From NCBI GenBank assembly GCA_017941085.1, contig JAGAXF010000023.1, forward strand, positions 1-48,969: DNA of 48,969 nt. Direction: 5' to 3'. This DNA is from Bacillota bacterium. Lineage in GTDB: Bacteria; Bacillota; Clostridia; Peptostreptococcales; Anaerovoracaceae. Numbering within the stretch: position 1 is the first letter of the stretch; each line of letters opens with the position of its first letter. The position numbers and the translations under genes are program-made. The notes beneath the pieces are model-generated. The model was not told the origin of the DNA and did no database searches. It saw only the letters and a program-made list of their open reading frames with translations. Of this stretch, positions 1 through 8,082 are shown piece after piece.

Positions 1-69
1 AATTTCAATGGTTTTATCAATTGTATCAGGTAATATAATATGCCGTGTGTTTAATCTAAATCGCATCAT
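1..69 (-). CDS. possible 5' fragment of a gene running off the left edge
   Basis: An open frame starts at an ATG-ATG pair (positions 69-64, minus strand) and stays open to the window edge, reading about 23 residues that begin MMRFRLN. It lies just after the terminator that closes the transglycosylase-like gene. There is no clear ribosome binding site and too little sequence to identify a family, so this may be a chance open frame. Confidence 0.25.
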   Translation of the reverse strand, partial: MMRFRLNTRHIILPDTIDKTIEI

Positions 70-88
70 CTCATCGGAGCATATTTGC

Positions 89-130
89 AAAAAAAGACAA
101 AGCCCCGACCTTTATGATCGAGACTTTGTC
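89..130 (-). terminator. intrinsic terminator after the lytic-transglycosylase-like gene
   Basis: On the minus strand an arm starting GACAAAGTC (130-118) pairs with an arm ending CTTTGTC (108-96) across a 9-nt loop, and a run of seven T follows. It lies about 60 nt past the stop codon at 189. This is a textbook Rho-independent terminator for leftward transcription. Confidence 0.85.
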
Positions 131-139
131 TACAGTCTG

Positions 140-166
140 AAGAGATCTCTCATCTGGAGATCTCTT
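140..166. repeat. perfect 10-bp inverted repeat between stop codon and terminator
   Basis: AAGAGATCTC (140-149) and GAGATCTCTT (157-166) are exact reverse complements with a 7-nt spacer. No T-tract follows on either strand, so by itself it is not a terminator. It probably forms a stable 3'-UTR hairpin just before the terminator at 89-130. Confidence 0.6.
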
Positions 167-188
167 CTTATTTAATCAATATTCTATT

Positions 189-857
189 TTAATACCAACC
201 TGTTGAACAGAAATGACTCCATGCCCTGGAGGGGCTTCCGTAACGGCTTGCTATGTACTGCAGTCCCCAGAGAATCTGCGGTCTGTAATTTGTATAGTAG
301 TCGCTGCCGTAGGCTGCCATCTTTGATGCCGGCAAAGCCTGAGGAATACCGTGAGCTCCGGAGTAGCTGTTGTGAGAATTAGGGTTCCATCCGGATTCTC
401 TGTTCCACAATGCTACCAAGCATTCAAAGTCTCCATCACTCCAGCCATATCTTCCAAATTGTTCATATGCGTATCTCTTATACTCGGCTTTGTTTCCACT
501 GTCGTTTATAAGAGCCGCAATTCTTTCTTCTTCTCTTCTCTTACGCTCCTCTTCCTCCAGCCTTTTACGCTCTTCTTCAAGAAGTCTTTTAGTCTCTTTG
601 ATAGAAGAAATCTTTTCCAGTCCTTTTTCTTCACCTAGAGGATATAAAGCGTTTTTAATATTTTCGTTTCTTATAGCCAGAGTCTTTTCATTGGATACCG
701 TCACTTCTCTGGCATGTTCCTTGTGGTCTATGTATAGACTCTCAATAATAATTTTTTCGTTAGTCGCAGCTCGAACCATGCGAACCGGATACATTACGAT
801 TAGTACAACTAACAAAACCCCCACTACGATTTGCTTTGTTAAGTTACTTACCTTCAT
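189..857 (-). CDS. membrane-anchored lytic-transglycosylase-like protein (aggregation-promoting-factor type)
   Basis: This 222-residue protein probably cleaves or remodels peptidoglycan outside the membrane. Residues 8-30 form a hydrophobic signal or anchor ending near RAAT, residues about 85-115 are a highly charged Glu/Arg coiled coil, and residues about 125-222 resemble the compact SLT-like domain of aggregation-promoting factors. The motif NRESGWNPN places the presumed catalytic acid at Glu154. The ATG at 857 has an AAGG-type ribosome binding site. Four TTAAG repeats lie upstream (897-930) and a terminator lies downstream, so it is probably monocistronic. The family assignment is from motif recognition; whether it is enzymatically active is inferred. 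Confidence 0.75.
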   Translation of the reverse strand: MKVSNLTKQIVVGVLLVVLIVMYPVRMVRAATNEKIIIESLYIDHKEHAREVTVSNEKTLAIRNENIKNALYPLGEEKGLEKISSIKETKRLLEEERKRLEEEERKRREEERIAALINDSGNKAEYKRYAYEQFGRYGWSDGDFECLVALWNRESGWNPNSHNSYSGAHGIPQALPASKMAAYGSDYYTNYRPQILWGLQYIASRYGSPSRAWSHFCSTGWY

Positions 858-896
858 AACAATACCTTACTAATACCATGCTATAACTTTTGCATT

Positions 897-930
897 CTTA
901 AGAATCTTAACTTTCTTAAGAAATCTTAAG
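897..930. promoter_or_regulatory. four phased TTAAG repeats, candidate response-regulator operator
   Basis: On the plus strand CTTAA recurs at 897, 906, 915 and 925, i.e. every 9-10 bp, about one helical turn. On the minus strand these are four TTAAG boxes 40-73 nt upstream of the transglycosylase-like ATG at 857. OmpR-family regulators bind direct repeats at this phasing; CiaR, for example, uses TTTAAG-N5-TTTAAG. The regulator here is unknown. Confidence 0.4.
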
Positions 931-946
931 AAATATAACATGGATT

Positions 947-2155
947 TTAGGATATTGCAAGTGTTTTTTGGAAATTTTCTGCTGCCACCATGGCTGAAGA
1001 GAAGGCAAATTGTAGGTTATACCCACCGGTAAACCCAGTAATATCAACGGTTTCGCCTATTAAACACAAGTGGTTTTTACCCCTTATATTCATGGTGGAA
1101 AAATCCATTTCATCCAGGGAAATACCCCCTTTTGTGGCCATTGCCACATTAAAATCTCCTATTTGCTCCACAATTAAGGAATCCATGGTAAGCAGCTTGG
1201 CAAGTTCCTTAATAGAGCCCTTGCATCTGTTGGCTAGATTTCTTGAAAGGTTTTTAGGTAAACCATATTCTCCTACAATGGTGCCCAATTCCTTTTTATT
1301 ACCCATAACCTTTGATTTCAACGAATCCAAAGCCGTTTCGTAAACTAATGGATATATATAGTTTACATACATTGTGTCCCCTGACTTTGCCATAAGGGAT
1401 AAATTAATGGCAGCGGGCCCGCTTAAGCCTTCATGGGTGAAAAGTATAGGACCCTGCAGAGATTTTTTCCCAATCTTTAAATTGACGTCCACAGATAACC
1501 CTGCCAATTCCTTAAAGGGATTGTCTTTTATAAACAAAGGACAAAGGGCCGGCTGTGGTTCAACTATTTTTAATCCCAGGTCCCTCTCAATAACCTTTAG
1601 CATAGATCCATCTGAACCGGTTTTGGGATAGGAACATCCTCCTGTGGCAATTACCACAAACTTGGCGAGAAAGGTTTTGTCCTCCGTTTCCACCTTCCAT
1701 ATTTTTTCCTGGGATCCGGAGGCATCTTCCAATTGGGCAATATGGATAACTGAAGAATTATATAGAATATCAAATCCATTTCTCTTGCTTCTATTTATAA
1801 GCATCTCCAAAACCTCTGATGCCTTATTGCTTTTGGGGAAGACTCTGCCATCCTCTTCCCCATAGGTTTCAATACCATTCTCCAGCAGAAAATCTCTCAA
1901 TCTGATATTGCTGTATCTATAAAGCACTCGTCTTATTAGCTTCCCACCTTCTCCATAGCATTTTACAAAGTCCTTTATATCTCCGTCATGAGTTATGTTG
2001 CACCTGCCGCCGCCGGACATAAGAAGCTTGGTTCCAACCCTTCCTGTTTTCTCCAATATTAAACCGCGGCAAGGTCTATCCAAACCTGCCGCGAAAAAAA
2101 GCCCTGAGGCTCCGCCTCCTATTACTATGCAATCATAAATGCCCTTATCCTTCAT
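947..2155 (-). CDS. HI0933/BaiN-family FAD-dependent oxidoreductase
   Basis: A 402-residue cytosolic flavoprotein. The N-terminal dinucleotide-binding motif VIGGGASGL (residues 11-19) and the signature SGGGRCNIT (about 47-55) are diagnostic of the HI0933-like family (YhiN, often annotated aminoacetone oxidase family). A second nucleotide-binding stretch, IATGGCSYPKTG, and a C-terminal TGGYNLQFAFSSA motif complete the fold. The physiological substrate of most members is unknown and cannot be told from sequence. Length is typical. The stop lies only about 17 nt from the TTAAG repeats upstream of the next leftward gene. Confidence 0.9.
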   Translation of the reverse strand: MKDKGIYDCIVIGGGASGLFFAAGLDRPCRGLILEKTGRVGTKLLMSGGGRCNITHDGDIKDFVKCYGEGGKLIRRVLYRYSNIRLRDFLLENGIETYGEEDGRVFPKSNKASEVLEMLINRSKRNGFDILYNSSVIHIAQLEDASGSQEKIWKVETEDKTFLAKFVVIATGGCSYPKTGSDGSMLKVIERDLGLKIVEPQPALCPLFIKDNPFKELAGLSVDVNLKIGKKSLQGPILFTHEGLSGPAAINLSLMAKSGDTMYVNYIYPLVYETALDSLKSKVMGNKKELGTIVGEYGLPKNLSRNLANRCKGSIKELAKLLTMDSLIVEQIGDFNVAMATKGGISLDEMDFSTMNIRGKNHLCLIGETVDITGFTGGYNLQFAFSSAMVAAENFQKTLAIS

Positions 2156-2211
2156 GGAACCTCACATAATTCCAACCGTCTAATAGCTATGGTCTATATT
2201 AACAAAGCTTC

Positions 2212-2790
2212 CTACTGAATGAGTCCAACATGGGCCGGTGGCCAATAGCATACTACTGCCTTGCCCACTATTTGACTTCTACTTACAAAGGTATTGCTCC
2301 AGAACCTGGAGTCATTGGAATTATTTCTATTATCTCCCAAAACAAAGTAGCAATCTTCCGGCACTTCATAGGGACCATAGGATCCAATCATAGGTTCAGC
2401 AATAAAGTCCTCCTCTAAAGGTTCCTGGGAATCATTTATGTAAACCTTACCTTCGACTATATTTACAACTTCCCCGGGAAGCCCAATAATCCGCTTAACA
2501 TAGGTTACACTCTCATCGTCAGGATACTTGAAAACTATTACGTCGAACCTTTCCGGATCCCCATCCGAATATGCCAATCTAGTCCCTAGAAATCTATCTC
2601 CCGGCTCAATGGTATTCTCCATGGACTGGCTGGGAACCCTGGCATTAACCAGCATGGTGGAATTAAGAAACACTGTCAAACCAAAGGCAATAGCTACAGT
2701 CTTTGCCAACCAAAGGATTTCCCTTTTTAGCTCCACTCCTACTTCCTTCTTTTGATTCATGTCCTTATCTTTGTCCTCCACCATGCTCAT
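2212..2790 (-). CDS. lepB: signal peptidase I
   Basis: Membrane-bound type I signal peptidase that removes Sec and Tat signal peptides on the outer face of the membrane. One N-terminal membrane segment (about 28-48) is followed by the catalytic domain with box B VPSQSMENTI (nucleophile Ser56), the Lys99 general base in VKRIIGLPG, and box E VLGDNRNNSNDSR. At 192 residues it is the usual Gram-positive size. Two starts compete: ATG 2790 has an AGGAG only 2 nt away, while ATG 2784 lies 8 nt from the same AGGAG and is mechanically better. A TATAAT lies about 25 nt upstream. Confidence 0.92.
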   Translation of the reverse strand: MSMVEDKDKDMNQKKEVGVELKREILWLAKTVAIAFGLTVFLNSTMLVNARVPSQSMENTIEPGDRFLGTRLAYSDGDPERFDVIVFKYPDDESVTYVKRIIGLPGEVVNIVEGKVYINDSQEPLEEDFIAEPMIGSYGPYEVPEDCYFVLGDNRNNSNDSRFWSNTFVSRSQIVGKAVVCYWPPAHVGLIQ

Positions 2791-2838
2791 GGCTCCTGAT
2801 ATTCTCCTTTATTATATATTCGAATTATATAAATACAC

Positions 2839-3663
2839 TTATGCTAAATTCAGTTTATTCTTAAGTATATAGTTTGTACCAAAGAAGAAGGCAACTCCCA
2901 GTATCAGTCTCTGAACAATTTGCATTATCAGGAATTGACTTAAACTGCTTTCGTCTATAATCATGCCTATTAATCCACCTTGGTTAACTCCTATTATTGA
3001 GAATACCACCGATGAAACTATTTGTATACCTATATAAGCCAAAACGGAATATAAAAATTTATTTTTATTGGCTAGATTTCCGATGGACATAGCAAAGTAG
3101 AATATCAATATCTCGGTTATGGATCCTACTATAATCAGCACAATGCCAAGTAAGGCGTTTGGGGTAAGTATCTCAGAAAGAAAAAGCTTGAATCGCTCCC
3201 AGGTTAATTCATTGAACATCCTACCGAGAATGCCTGAGGTTATGGAGAATAGGAACCCGGACATGATGCCGGATATCACAGCTATAACTCCCCAAATAAT
3301 GGCTACTATGCCTTTGCTGATAATTAAATTATGAGTCTTTACCGGAAGGGTATGCATTAGATAACCCTCCCCTCCCAATAAGTTCTTGTAAAACCTGCTG
3401 ACAATCATAATCACCGTCATAATGAAAATTGCTTGTACCAGCAAAGCATAGACGCCGGTAAGAATAACAAAGATAGTGGTTAAGGTGTCGTTATTTCCCG
3501 TTATACCAAACATGCTTATGTATCCCATGGCGCTGCTTTCGCCGCTTTCATTGGTTCTGAACATAATTCCCATTAAGCCACCAATAATGATAAGAGCGCC
3601 ATAGAGGTACCACATTAATCTGCTGGTGGATTTAAATTCGTATTTGATTAGTTTTCCTAGCAT
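2839..3663 (-). CDS. ABC transporter permease of a YtrA-type operon
   Basis: A 274-residue integral membrane protein with about six hydrophobic segments and no extracellular domain, typical of ABC-2-like permeases paired with YtrB-type ATPases. It overlaps the ATPase gene by 7 nt (3657-3663), indicating translational coupling. Substrate is unknown; relatives respond to cell-envelope stress or to antibiotics acting on lipid II. The function is inferred mainly from the operon order GntR-ATPase-permease. Confidence 0.75.
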   Translation of the reverse strand: MLGKLIKYEFKSTSRLMWYLYGALIIIGGLMGIMFRTNESGESSAMGYISMFGITGNNDTLTTIFVILTGVYALLVQAIFIMTVIMIVSRFYKNLLGGEGYLMHTLPVKTHNLIISKGIVAIIWGVIAVISGIMSGFLFSITSGILGRMFNELTWERFKLFLSEILTPNALLGIVLIIVGSITEILIFYFAMSIGNLANKNKFLYSVLAYIGIQIVSSVVFSIIGVNQGGLIGMIIDESSLSQFLIMQIVQRLILGVAFFFGTNYILKNKLNLA

Positions 3664-4355
3664 CTGAACACCTCCCTGAAGTATTCGTCCACAGACTTTC
3701 CTTCGTTCTCTCTTATATCATCAACAGATCTGTGAGCCATAATGTTTCCATTATTTATTAGAACCGCCTCATCCAACATTCTCTCAATATCCGAAATCAG
3801 GTGTGTGGATATAACCACCAAAGCGTTTTCTGAATAATTGTTAAGAATTGTATCCAGTATATAATCCCTGGCTGCCGGATCTACTCCGCCAATAGGTTCA
3901 TCCAGGAAATACACCATGGCATTTCTGCTCATGGCCAAAATAAGCTGCACCTTCTCCTTTGTTCCCTTTGATAGGGTTTTAAGAGCTGCATTACTGGGGA
4001 TGTTTAAGTTCCTCAACATTTGATCAGCCTTTGCCACATCAAAGTCGGAATAAAACTCACTAAACATATTCACCAGGTCATTTACATTCATCCAATCCAT
4101 AAGGTAATTAGCATCCGGAAGATATGAAACTATCGCCTTTGTCTCTGCTCCCGGTTTCTTTCCATCCAGGAGAATCTCTCCATATGTAGGCTGAATTAAT
4201 CCATTGGCCAACTTAAGCAAAGTGGTTTTGCCGCTTCCGTTAGGTCCCAGTAGACCCACTATGCGGCCGGCTTCCAGCTTAAGGTCCACATTGTTAAGTG
4301 CCGTTAAATTGCCATACCTTTTAGTCAGACCATGACACTCCATTATCACACTCAT
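3657..4355 (-). CDS. ABC transporter ATP-binding protein (YtrB-like)
   Basis: A 232-residue cytoplasmic ATPase with Walker A GPNGSGKT (37-44), a signature of the LSKGTKE type (128-134) and Walker B VYFLDEP (148-154), followed by a switch-region STH. The KG-containing signature is typical of ATPases encoded next to GntR/YtrA regulators. The start overlaps the stop of the GntR gene (ATGA, 4352-4355), and the 3' end overlaps the permease, so the three genes form one coupled operon. Confidence 0.9.
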   Translation of the reverse strand: MSVIMECHGLTKRYGNLTALNNVDLKLEAGRIVGLLGPNGSGKTTLLKLANGLIQPTYGEILLDGKKPGAETKAIVSYLPDANYLMDWMNVNDLVNMFSEFYSDFDVAKADQMLRNLNIPSNAALKTLSKGTKEKVQLILAMSRNAMVYFLDEPIGGVDPAARDYILDTILNNYSENALVVISTHLISDIERMLDEAVLINNGNIMAHRSVDDIRENEGKSVDEYFREVFRC

Positions 4356-4711
4356 TGCTTATCCTCCTTAATTAGCTTCAGGATATCATCCTGACTAAAT
4401 CCTAACTCCTTCATATCCTTGAACAACTGCTTAAGAGCTTCCTTTGCCAAGGAAGTCCTTACTTCCTCAATCATTCCATTATCCTCCGTCACATATTTAC
4501 CGCTGGTTCTGTTTGTGTAAATAATCCCGGTCTTCTCCAATTCAGTTAGTGCTCTCTGCATCGTATTGGGATTAACACCTGCTTCCGCCGCCAGATCCCT
4601 CACTGAGTCCAGTTTGGATCCCGGCGGATAAACACCTGTGACAACTCTTTTTAATACCACATCCACCAGCTGACCATATATGGAACGTTTACTATCAAGT
4701 TCCCATGCCAT
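4352..4711 (-). CDS. GntR-family regulator, YtrA subfamily
   Basis: A 119-residue repressor-type protein. Residues about 10-75 form the GntR winged helix, with the recognition region AGVNPNTMQRALTELEKTG, followed by only a short C-terminal helical tail for dimerisation, as in the YtrA subfamily. It begins with ATG preceded by AAAGGAGGATATCC. It is first in an operon with an ABC ATPase and permease, the typical arrangement in which YtrA-type proteins repress their own operon. An operator-like inverted repeat lies at 4761-4782. Confidence 0.9.
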   Translation of the reverse strand: MAWELDSKRSIYGQLVDVVLKRVVTGVYPPGSKLDSVRDLAAEAGVNPNTMQRALTELEKTGIIYTNRTSGKYVTEDNGMIEEVRTSLAKEALKQLFKDMKELGFSQDDILKLIKEDKQ

Positions 4712-4745
4712 AGTGGATATCCTCCTTTCCAGTAAATTCCACTGT

Positions 4746-4782
4746 TGTATTACTGTATTATTGTATTACTTACCTAGTACAA
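4746..4782 (-). promoter_or_regulatory. GntR operon promoter with YtrA-like operator
   Basis: TTGTATTA (4761-4768) and TAGTACAA (4775-4782) form a 7-of-8 inverted repeat with a 6-bp centre, resembling YtrA-type TGTAYTA/TARTACA operators. It overlaps a plausible minus-strand -35 TTGTAC (4782-4777) and -10 TAATAC (4760-4755), spacer 16. TGTATTA is also repeated directly at 4746, 4754 and 4762 with an 8-bp period. Autorepression by the GntR protein is inferred. Confidence 0.5.
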
Positions 4783-4800
4783 TAGCACGACCTTTTATAT

Positions 4801-4833
4801 TTGTCAACCCCCGGATTATGTTATAATAAGTCC
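4801..4833 (+). promoter_or_regulatory. leaderless extended -10 promoter of tcdA
   Basis: TG (4819-4820), one base, then TATAAT (4822-4827). Counting seven bases on from the last T puts +1 exactly at 4834, the A of the tcdA ATG. A TTGTCA at 4801-4806 could serve as -35, though the 15-nt spacer is short. There is no Shine-Dalgarno before the ATG. Confidence 0.6.
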
Positions 4834-5520
4834 ATGAATCAATTTTCCAGAACAGAACTCCTTCTGGGCCCGGAAGGAATGAAAAAAATCAAAGACTCCA
4901 AAATCCTGATTTTCGGTGTTGGCGGTGTTGGAGGATATGTGGTGGAAGCCCTATCCCGCTGCGGTGTAGGACATTTGGATTTGGTAGATAGCGATGAGGT
5001 TGCCTTAAGCAATATAAACCGGCAAATCATTGCCACTTTAGATACCCTGGATCAACCAAAGGTAGAGGTTTTCAAATCCAGAATTAAAACCATCTCCCCT
5101 GACACAGTGGTGGGAGCCTATAAGGTTTTTTATACAGAGGGAAATAATGGTTTTGATTTTTCCCAATATGATTATGTAGTGGATGCCATAGATACTGTCA
5201 GCGCAAAATTGGATATTATAGTTAAATGCATAGAAGCAGGTACCCCCATAATCAGTGCCATGGGATGCGGCAATAAACTTGATCCCACCAAGCTTGTGGT
5301 TACTGACATTTACAAAACTGAAATGGATCCCCTGGCCAAGGTTATGAGAAAGGAACTGAGAGCAAGGGGAGTTAAAAAACTAAAGGTAGTTGCCTCTACA
5401 GAAAAGCCAATAAAACCGGCGCCGGACCAGGGAAGAGTTCCGGGGAGCACTTCCTTTGTCCCTTCTGCAGCCGGTTTAATCATAGCATCTCAGGTAATTC
5501 AAGATATCGTAAATAAATAA
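4834..5520 (+). CDS. tcdA: tRNA threonylcarbamoyladenosine dehydratase (TcdA, ThiF/E1-like)
   Basis: Catalyses ATP-dependent cyclisation of t6A37 to ct6A in tRNAs decoding ANN codons. The 228-residue protein has the E1-like nucleotide-binding motif FGVGGVGG (27-34), the Arg-finger region SNINRQI, and the C-terminal signature GSTSFVPSAAGL of this subfamily. A frame-consistent TTG at 4801 exists but would lie inside the promoter, and homology begins at MNQFSRTELLLG, so ATG 4834 is chosen. This start appears leaderless. The stop is 4 nt from the stop of the convergent TPM gene. Confidence 0.9.
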   Translation: MNQFSRTELLLGPEGMKKIKDSKILIFGVGGVGGYVVEALSRCGVGHLDLVDSDEVALSNINRQIIATLDTLDQPKVEVFKSRIKTISPDTVVGAYKVFYTEGNNGFDFSQYDYVVDAIDTVSAKLDIIVKCIEAGTPIISAMGCGNKLDPTKLVVTDIYKTEMDPLAKVMRKELRARGVKKLKVVASTEKPIKPAPDQGRVPGSTSFVPSAAGLIIASQVIQDIVNK

Positions 5521-5524
5521 TAAT

Positions 5525-6349
5525 CTAAAAGCTGTGGCCGCCTCCGCCACCGGAGAAACCTCCGCCACCTCCACCGGAAAAGCCACCGCCACCTCCGCCG
5601 GAGAAGAATCCTCCTCCACTGTCCGAACTTACTTCAACCTCTTCGTAGGTAATGGAATCCACCAGTCTGGTATCCTTCACCTTGCTTCTTAAGGTGGAAA
5701 CCGTAGTGGAAACAAATACATGTCTTTCCGGACTTTCCTCTGAATATCTTTGATAACGAGCAAGAATATAATTCCCTATCAAAGCCACACTAAGAGCCAC
5801 TAAAATATTGGTTATATGCTTCATGGGTCTTGCTATTCTTCCACCCTCCAGCAAGGTAAAGGCCTGGCTATAGGCCTCAGAAACGCAACCATAATAGTCT
5901 CCCCTTTTGGCATAGGTATAGACATTGTCAGTTATGGTATTGGCATATCCATTTGTTATAACCTTATACACATCTCCGGCACTGGTAATCTGAATGATTC
6001 TATTGTACATATCGATTACGAAGGCTGTTCCGCTGTCATTTCCAAACCGGCTGTAATACCAATCGTTGGCATAACTAGCAGTAGTCTTATCAGTGGAATA
6101 GCAGGAAACAAAGGCCACATTTCCATATTCAGTTATAGGAATCATGTCCTCTATTAGATTGGCCTCTTCCTCTGCCGTCAAAAGGTCCTCTTGGTCCTCT
6201 ATAACAACCACATAGCCTGTCCTTGGATTTGTATATGTAGCTTCCTCTTCTGCTCTTACTTCCGCTGCAACACCGGCTATCAAAAGGAAAACCAGTAGAA
6301 GCTGCATCACAATAGATAGAAGGCCTAGAGTCAATTTATTCCTTCTCAT
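5525..6349 (-). CDS. TPM-domain membrane protein with Gly-rich C-terminus
   Basis: A 274-residue protein with a signal peptide (about 1-33), an extracytoplasmic TPM domain (about 42-165), one membrane segment (about 178-195) and a short tail ending in repeated GGGGFSGGGG blocks and HSF. TPM domains occur in plant, bacterial and archaeal membrane proteins of poorly known function, and this Gly-rich ending is characteristic. The ATG at 6349 is preferred over an upstream in-frame start because AGGAGG lies 7 nt before it. The 5' end overlaps the zinc-ribbon gene by 14 nt, indicating coupled translation. Confidence 0.85.
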   Translation of the reverse strand: MRRNKLTLGLLSIVMQLLLVFLLIAGVAAEVRAEEEATYTNPRTGYVVVIEDQEDLLTAEEEANLIEDMIPITEYGNVAFVSCYSTDKTTASYANDWYYSRFGNDSGTAFVIDMYNRIIQITSAGDVYKVITNGYANTITDNVYTYAKRGDYYGCVSEAYSQAFTLLEGGRIARPMKHITNILVALSVALIGNYILARYQRYSEESPERHVFVSTTVSTLRSKVKDTRLVDSITYEEVEVSSDSGGGFFSGGGGGGFSGGGGGGFSGGGGGHSF

Positions 6350-8024
6350 TGTCTCTACCTCCTTCCCTATCAAAGAAGGTGGGAATGGGCCTGGTGGTTA
6401 GCAAATTATAGTAATTAATAAGACCGAAGCTTCCCAATGCTGCGCCTAAACCGCATCCCAGGCAACCAAAATAATAATAGATGTCATCCACCGGATTCCA
6501 GGCCGCTATAACAAAAGCTCCCACCAGGGCTGCCCAGGCAACAAAGTTAAAGAGTCTTATACTCTTTTCCCTAACGTATCTTAAGGCGCTGCGGCCCATT
6601 ATGGCAAAGGCAGTCCCTATAACAAAGCATGTAGAAGTCACCACCAGAAGCTTATCATAGGCAGACAATTCATTGGTGTTGAAAATAAATGCTATTAACA
6701 GCAGAACCCCTATCGCAGTCAAGATGGTGACTTTATTCTTATCAACGGCTTTTTTCTTATTGCGAATCTTCTCCCGCTTTTTCTCCTTCATTTTTACTTC
6801 TCTACCTTTAACAAAATACCCCTTGTCAAAGATATGATTCTCTCTGTCTCTTATTTCCCTTGCTTCAATTCTAAAGAAACCCAGAGCCACAGTGGTGATG
6901 ATAGAACATATCATCAAAGCGGTTTTAGCCGTCATAGAAACAAAGAGAGTAAGCAAAAGGAAAATCAAAGCAGCGGTACCCAAGGTGGACAATCCAAACT
7001 TCTTCATATCCACCGGAAGGTCACAGGAGATTCTGCCGTTTTGTCCGTTAACGATGGCATAGGCCACTCGTTTTTTATTTCTCCAGGTTAGGAACCATAT
7101 AGGGAATAAGGAAGTGAAACTGTCCTGAATCTCAGGGTGAAAGAGATTCTTTTTGTCTTTGTCCTTAAGACTATCTACATTCATTAAATGATTTTTTCTA
7201 ACGGATCTACTTACATCTTCAAAGGCGTTTACTATGGCTCTCCCCTCTGCATCGGAATAATATTTCTCCGAGGGCACATCTGCCCGATCCGCATAAAATC
7301 CTGCCAAATATCCCGGGTGAAACTCCTGAAGTTTCTTCTTGTCAAAGGGCATAAGCATGTCTGAAATAGTATCATCAAAACAGGAAGAAGCATCATATGG
7401 AACTCCCTCATAGCTTCCATCCACAGTGGCATCTATTTCATAGGTGCTTTCCGTTATCATCTTCCCTGACTGAGAAGTCTTTTTAGCCTCTAGTGTAATA
7501 TCGTCGGGAAAATCAACCTTGTACATCCAATAAGGAATATAGGTGCCTCTGAATCTCTCCAGGTATTTGGGATCCTTCAATTCCTTTGGCAGGAAGAACA
7601 TCTTCTCCGTCCTATTCTTATAGATGTTCTTACACTGGGTTTTAGTCTGCTGAAATGGAAGGATGTATTTAGGCTTCACCTCTTCCGTAAGCCTTCCCTC
7701 CAGCATAGCCTCGCTTCCGCAATAACTGCAGTAGCTTATTATGGATTCATCCGGACTGAGAAGTTCAGCACCGCAGTTTTTGCAAACAAAAGAAACCACA
7801 GGCATACCCACCTGATAATCAAAGTGGACATGTTCCTCTGCGGTTTCGTTTTTCTTTAGCTCAACGGCCTTCATGTGATCCTGGGCAATTCTTACATTGT
7901 CCCCAAACTCCGGCACCGGCAGTTCACCCAAGGGAAATACCGAATCACATGACTCGCACTTTAAATCTTTGCCGGATATATTGTAGTAGAGATTTCCTCC
8001 ACAGTTTTGACATTTATATGCCAC
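6336..8024 (-). CDS. zinc-ribbon membrane protein partnered with TPM protein
   Basis: A 562-residue protein beginning with GTG behind a strong AAAGGAGA. The N-terminus carries two zinc ribbons: CxxC pairs at C5/C8 with C23/C26, and at C81/C84 with C99/C102. A soluble domain of about 220 residues follows (including YIPYWMYKVDF), then two membrane pairs (about 345-390 and 435-525) split by a Lys-rich cytoplasmic stretch near 405-430. Similar proteins are encoded beside TPM proteins in many Clostridia; their role is unknown. It lies between the giant MacB-like gene (58 nt upstream) and the TPM gene (overlapping), so the three probably share a transcript. Confidence 0.75.
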   Translation of the reverse strand: MAYKCQNCGGNLYYNISGKDLKCESCDSVFPLGELPVPEFGDNVRIAQDHMKAVELKKNETAEEHVHFDYQVGMPVVSFVCKNCGAELLSPDESIISYCSYCGSEAMLEGRLTEEVKPKYILPFQQTKTQCKNIYKNRTEKMFFLPKELKDPKYLERFRGTYIPYWMYKVDFPDDITLEAKKTSQSGKMITESTYEIDATVDGSYEGVPYDASSCFDDTISDMLMPFDKKKLQEFHPGYLAGFYADRADVPSEKYYSDAEGRAIVNAFEDVSRSVRKNHLMNVDSLKDKDKKNLFHPEIQDSFTSLFPIWFLTWRNKKRVAYAIVNGQNGRISCDLPVDMKKFGLSTLGTAALIFLLLTLFVSMTAKTALMICSIITTVALGFFRIEAREIRDRENHIFDKGYFVKGREVKMKEKKREKIRNKKKAVDKNKVTILTAIGVLLLIAFIFNTNELSAYDKLLVVTSTCFVIGTAFAIMGRSALRYVREKSIRLFNFVAWAALVGAFVIAAWNPVDDIYYYFGCLGCGLGAALGSFGLINYYNLLTTRPIPTFFDREGGRDNEKE

Positions 8025-8082
8025 AGAAATCTCCTTTCTATTAAAGCCTTAACCCAACAATCACGTACCTGTTTTCAAAACT

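Noticed and set aside
2811..2832. AT-rich near-palindrome around TTCGAA before lepB
   Set aside because: It overlaps the lepB promoter and has no T-tract or GC stem. It is likely just promoter composition.
5525..5620. Tandem GGNGGN-type DNA repeat
   Set aside because: It is explained by the Gly-rich C-terminal tail of the TPM protein and is not a separate repeat element.
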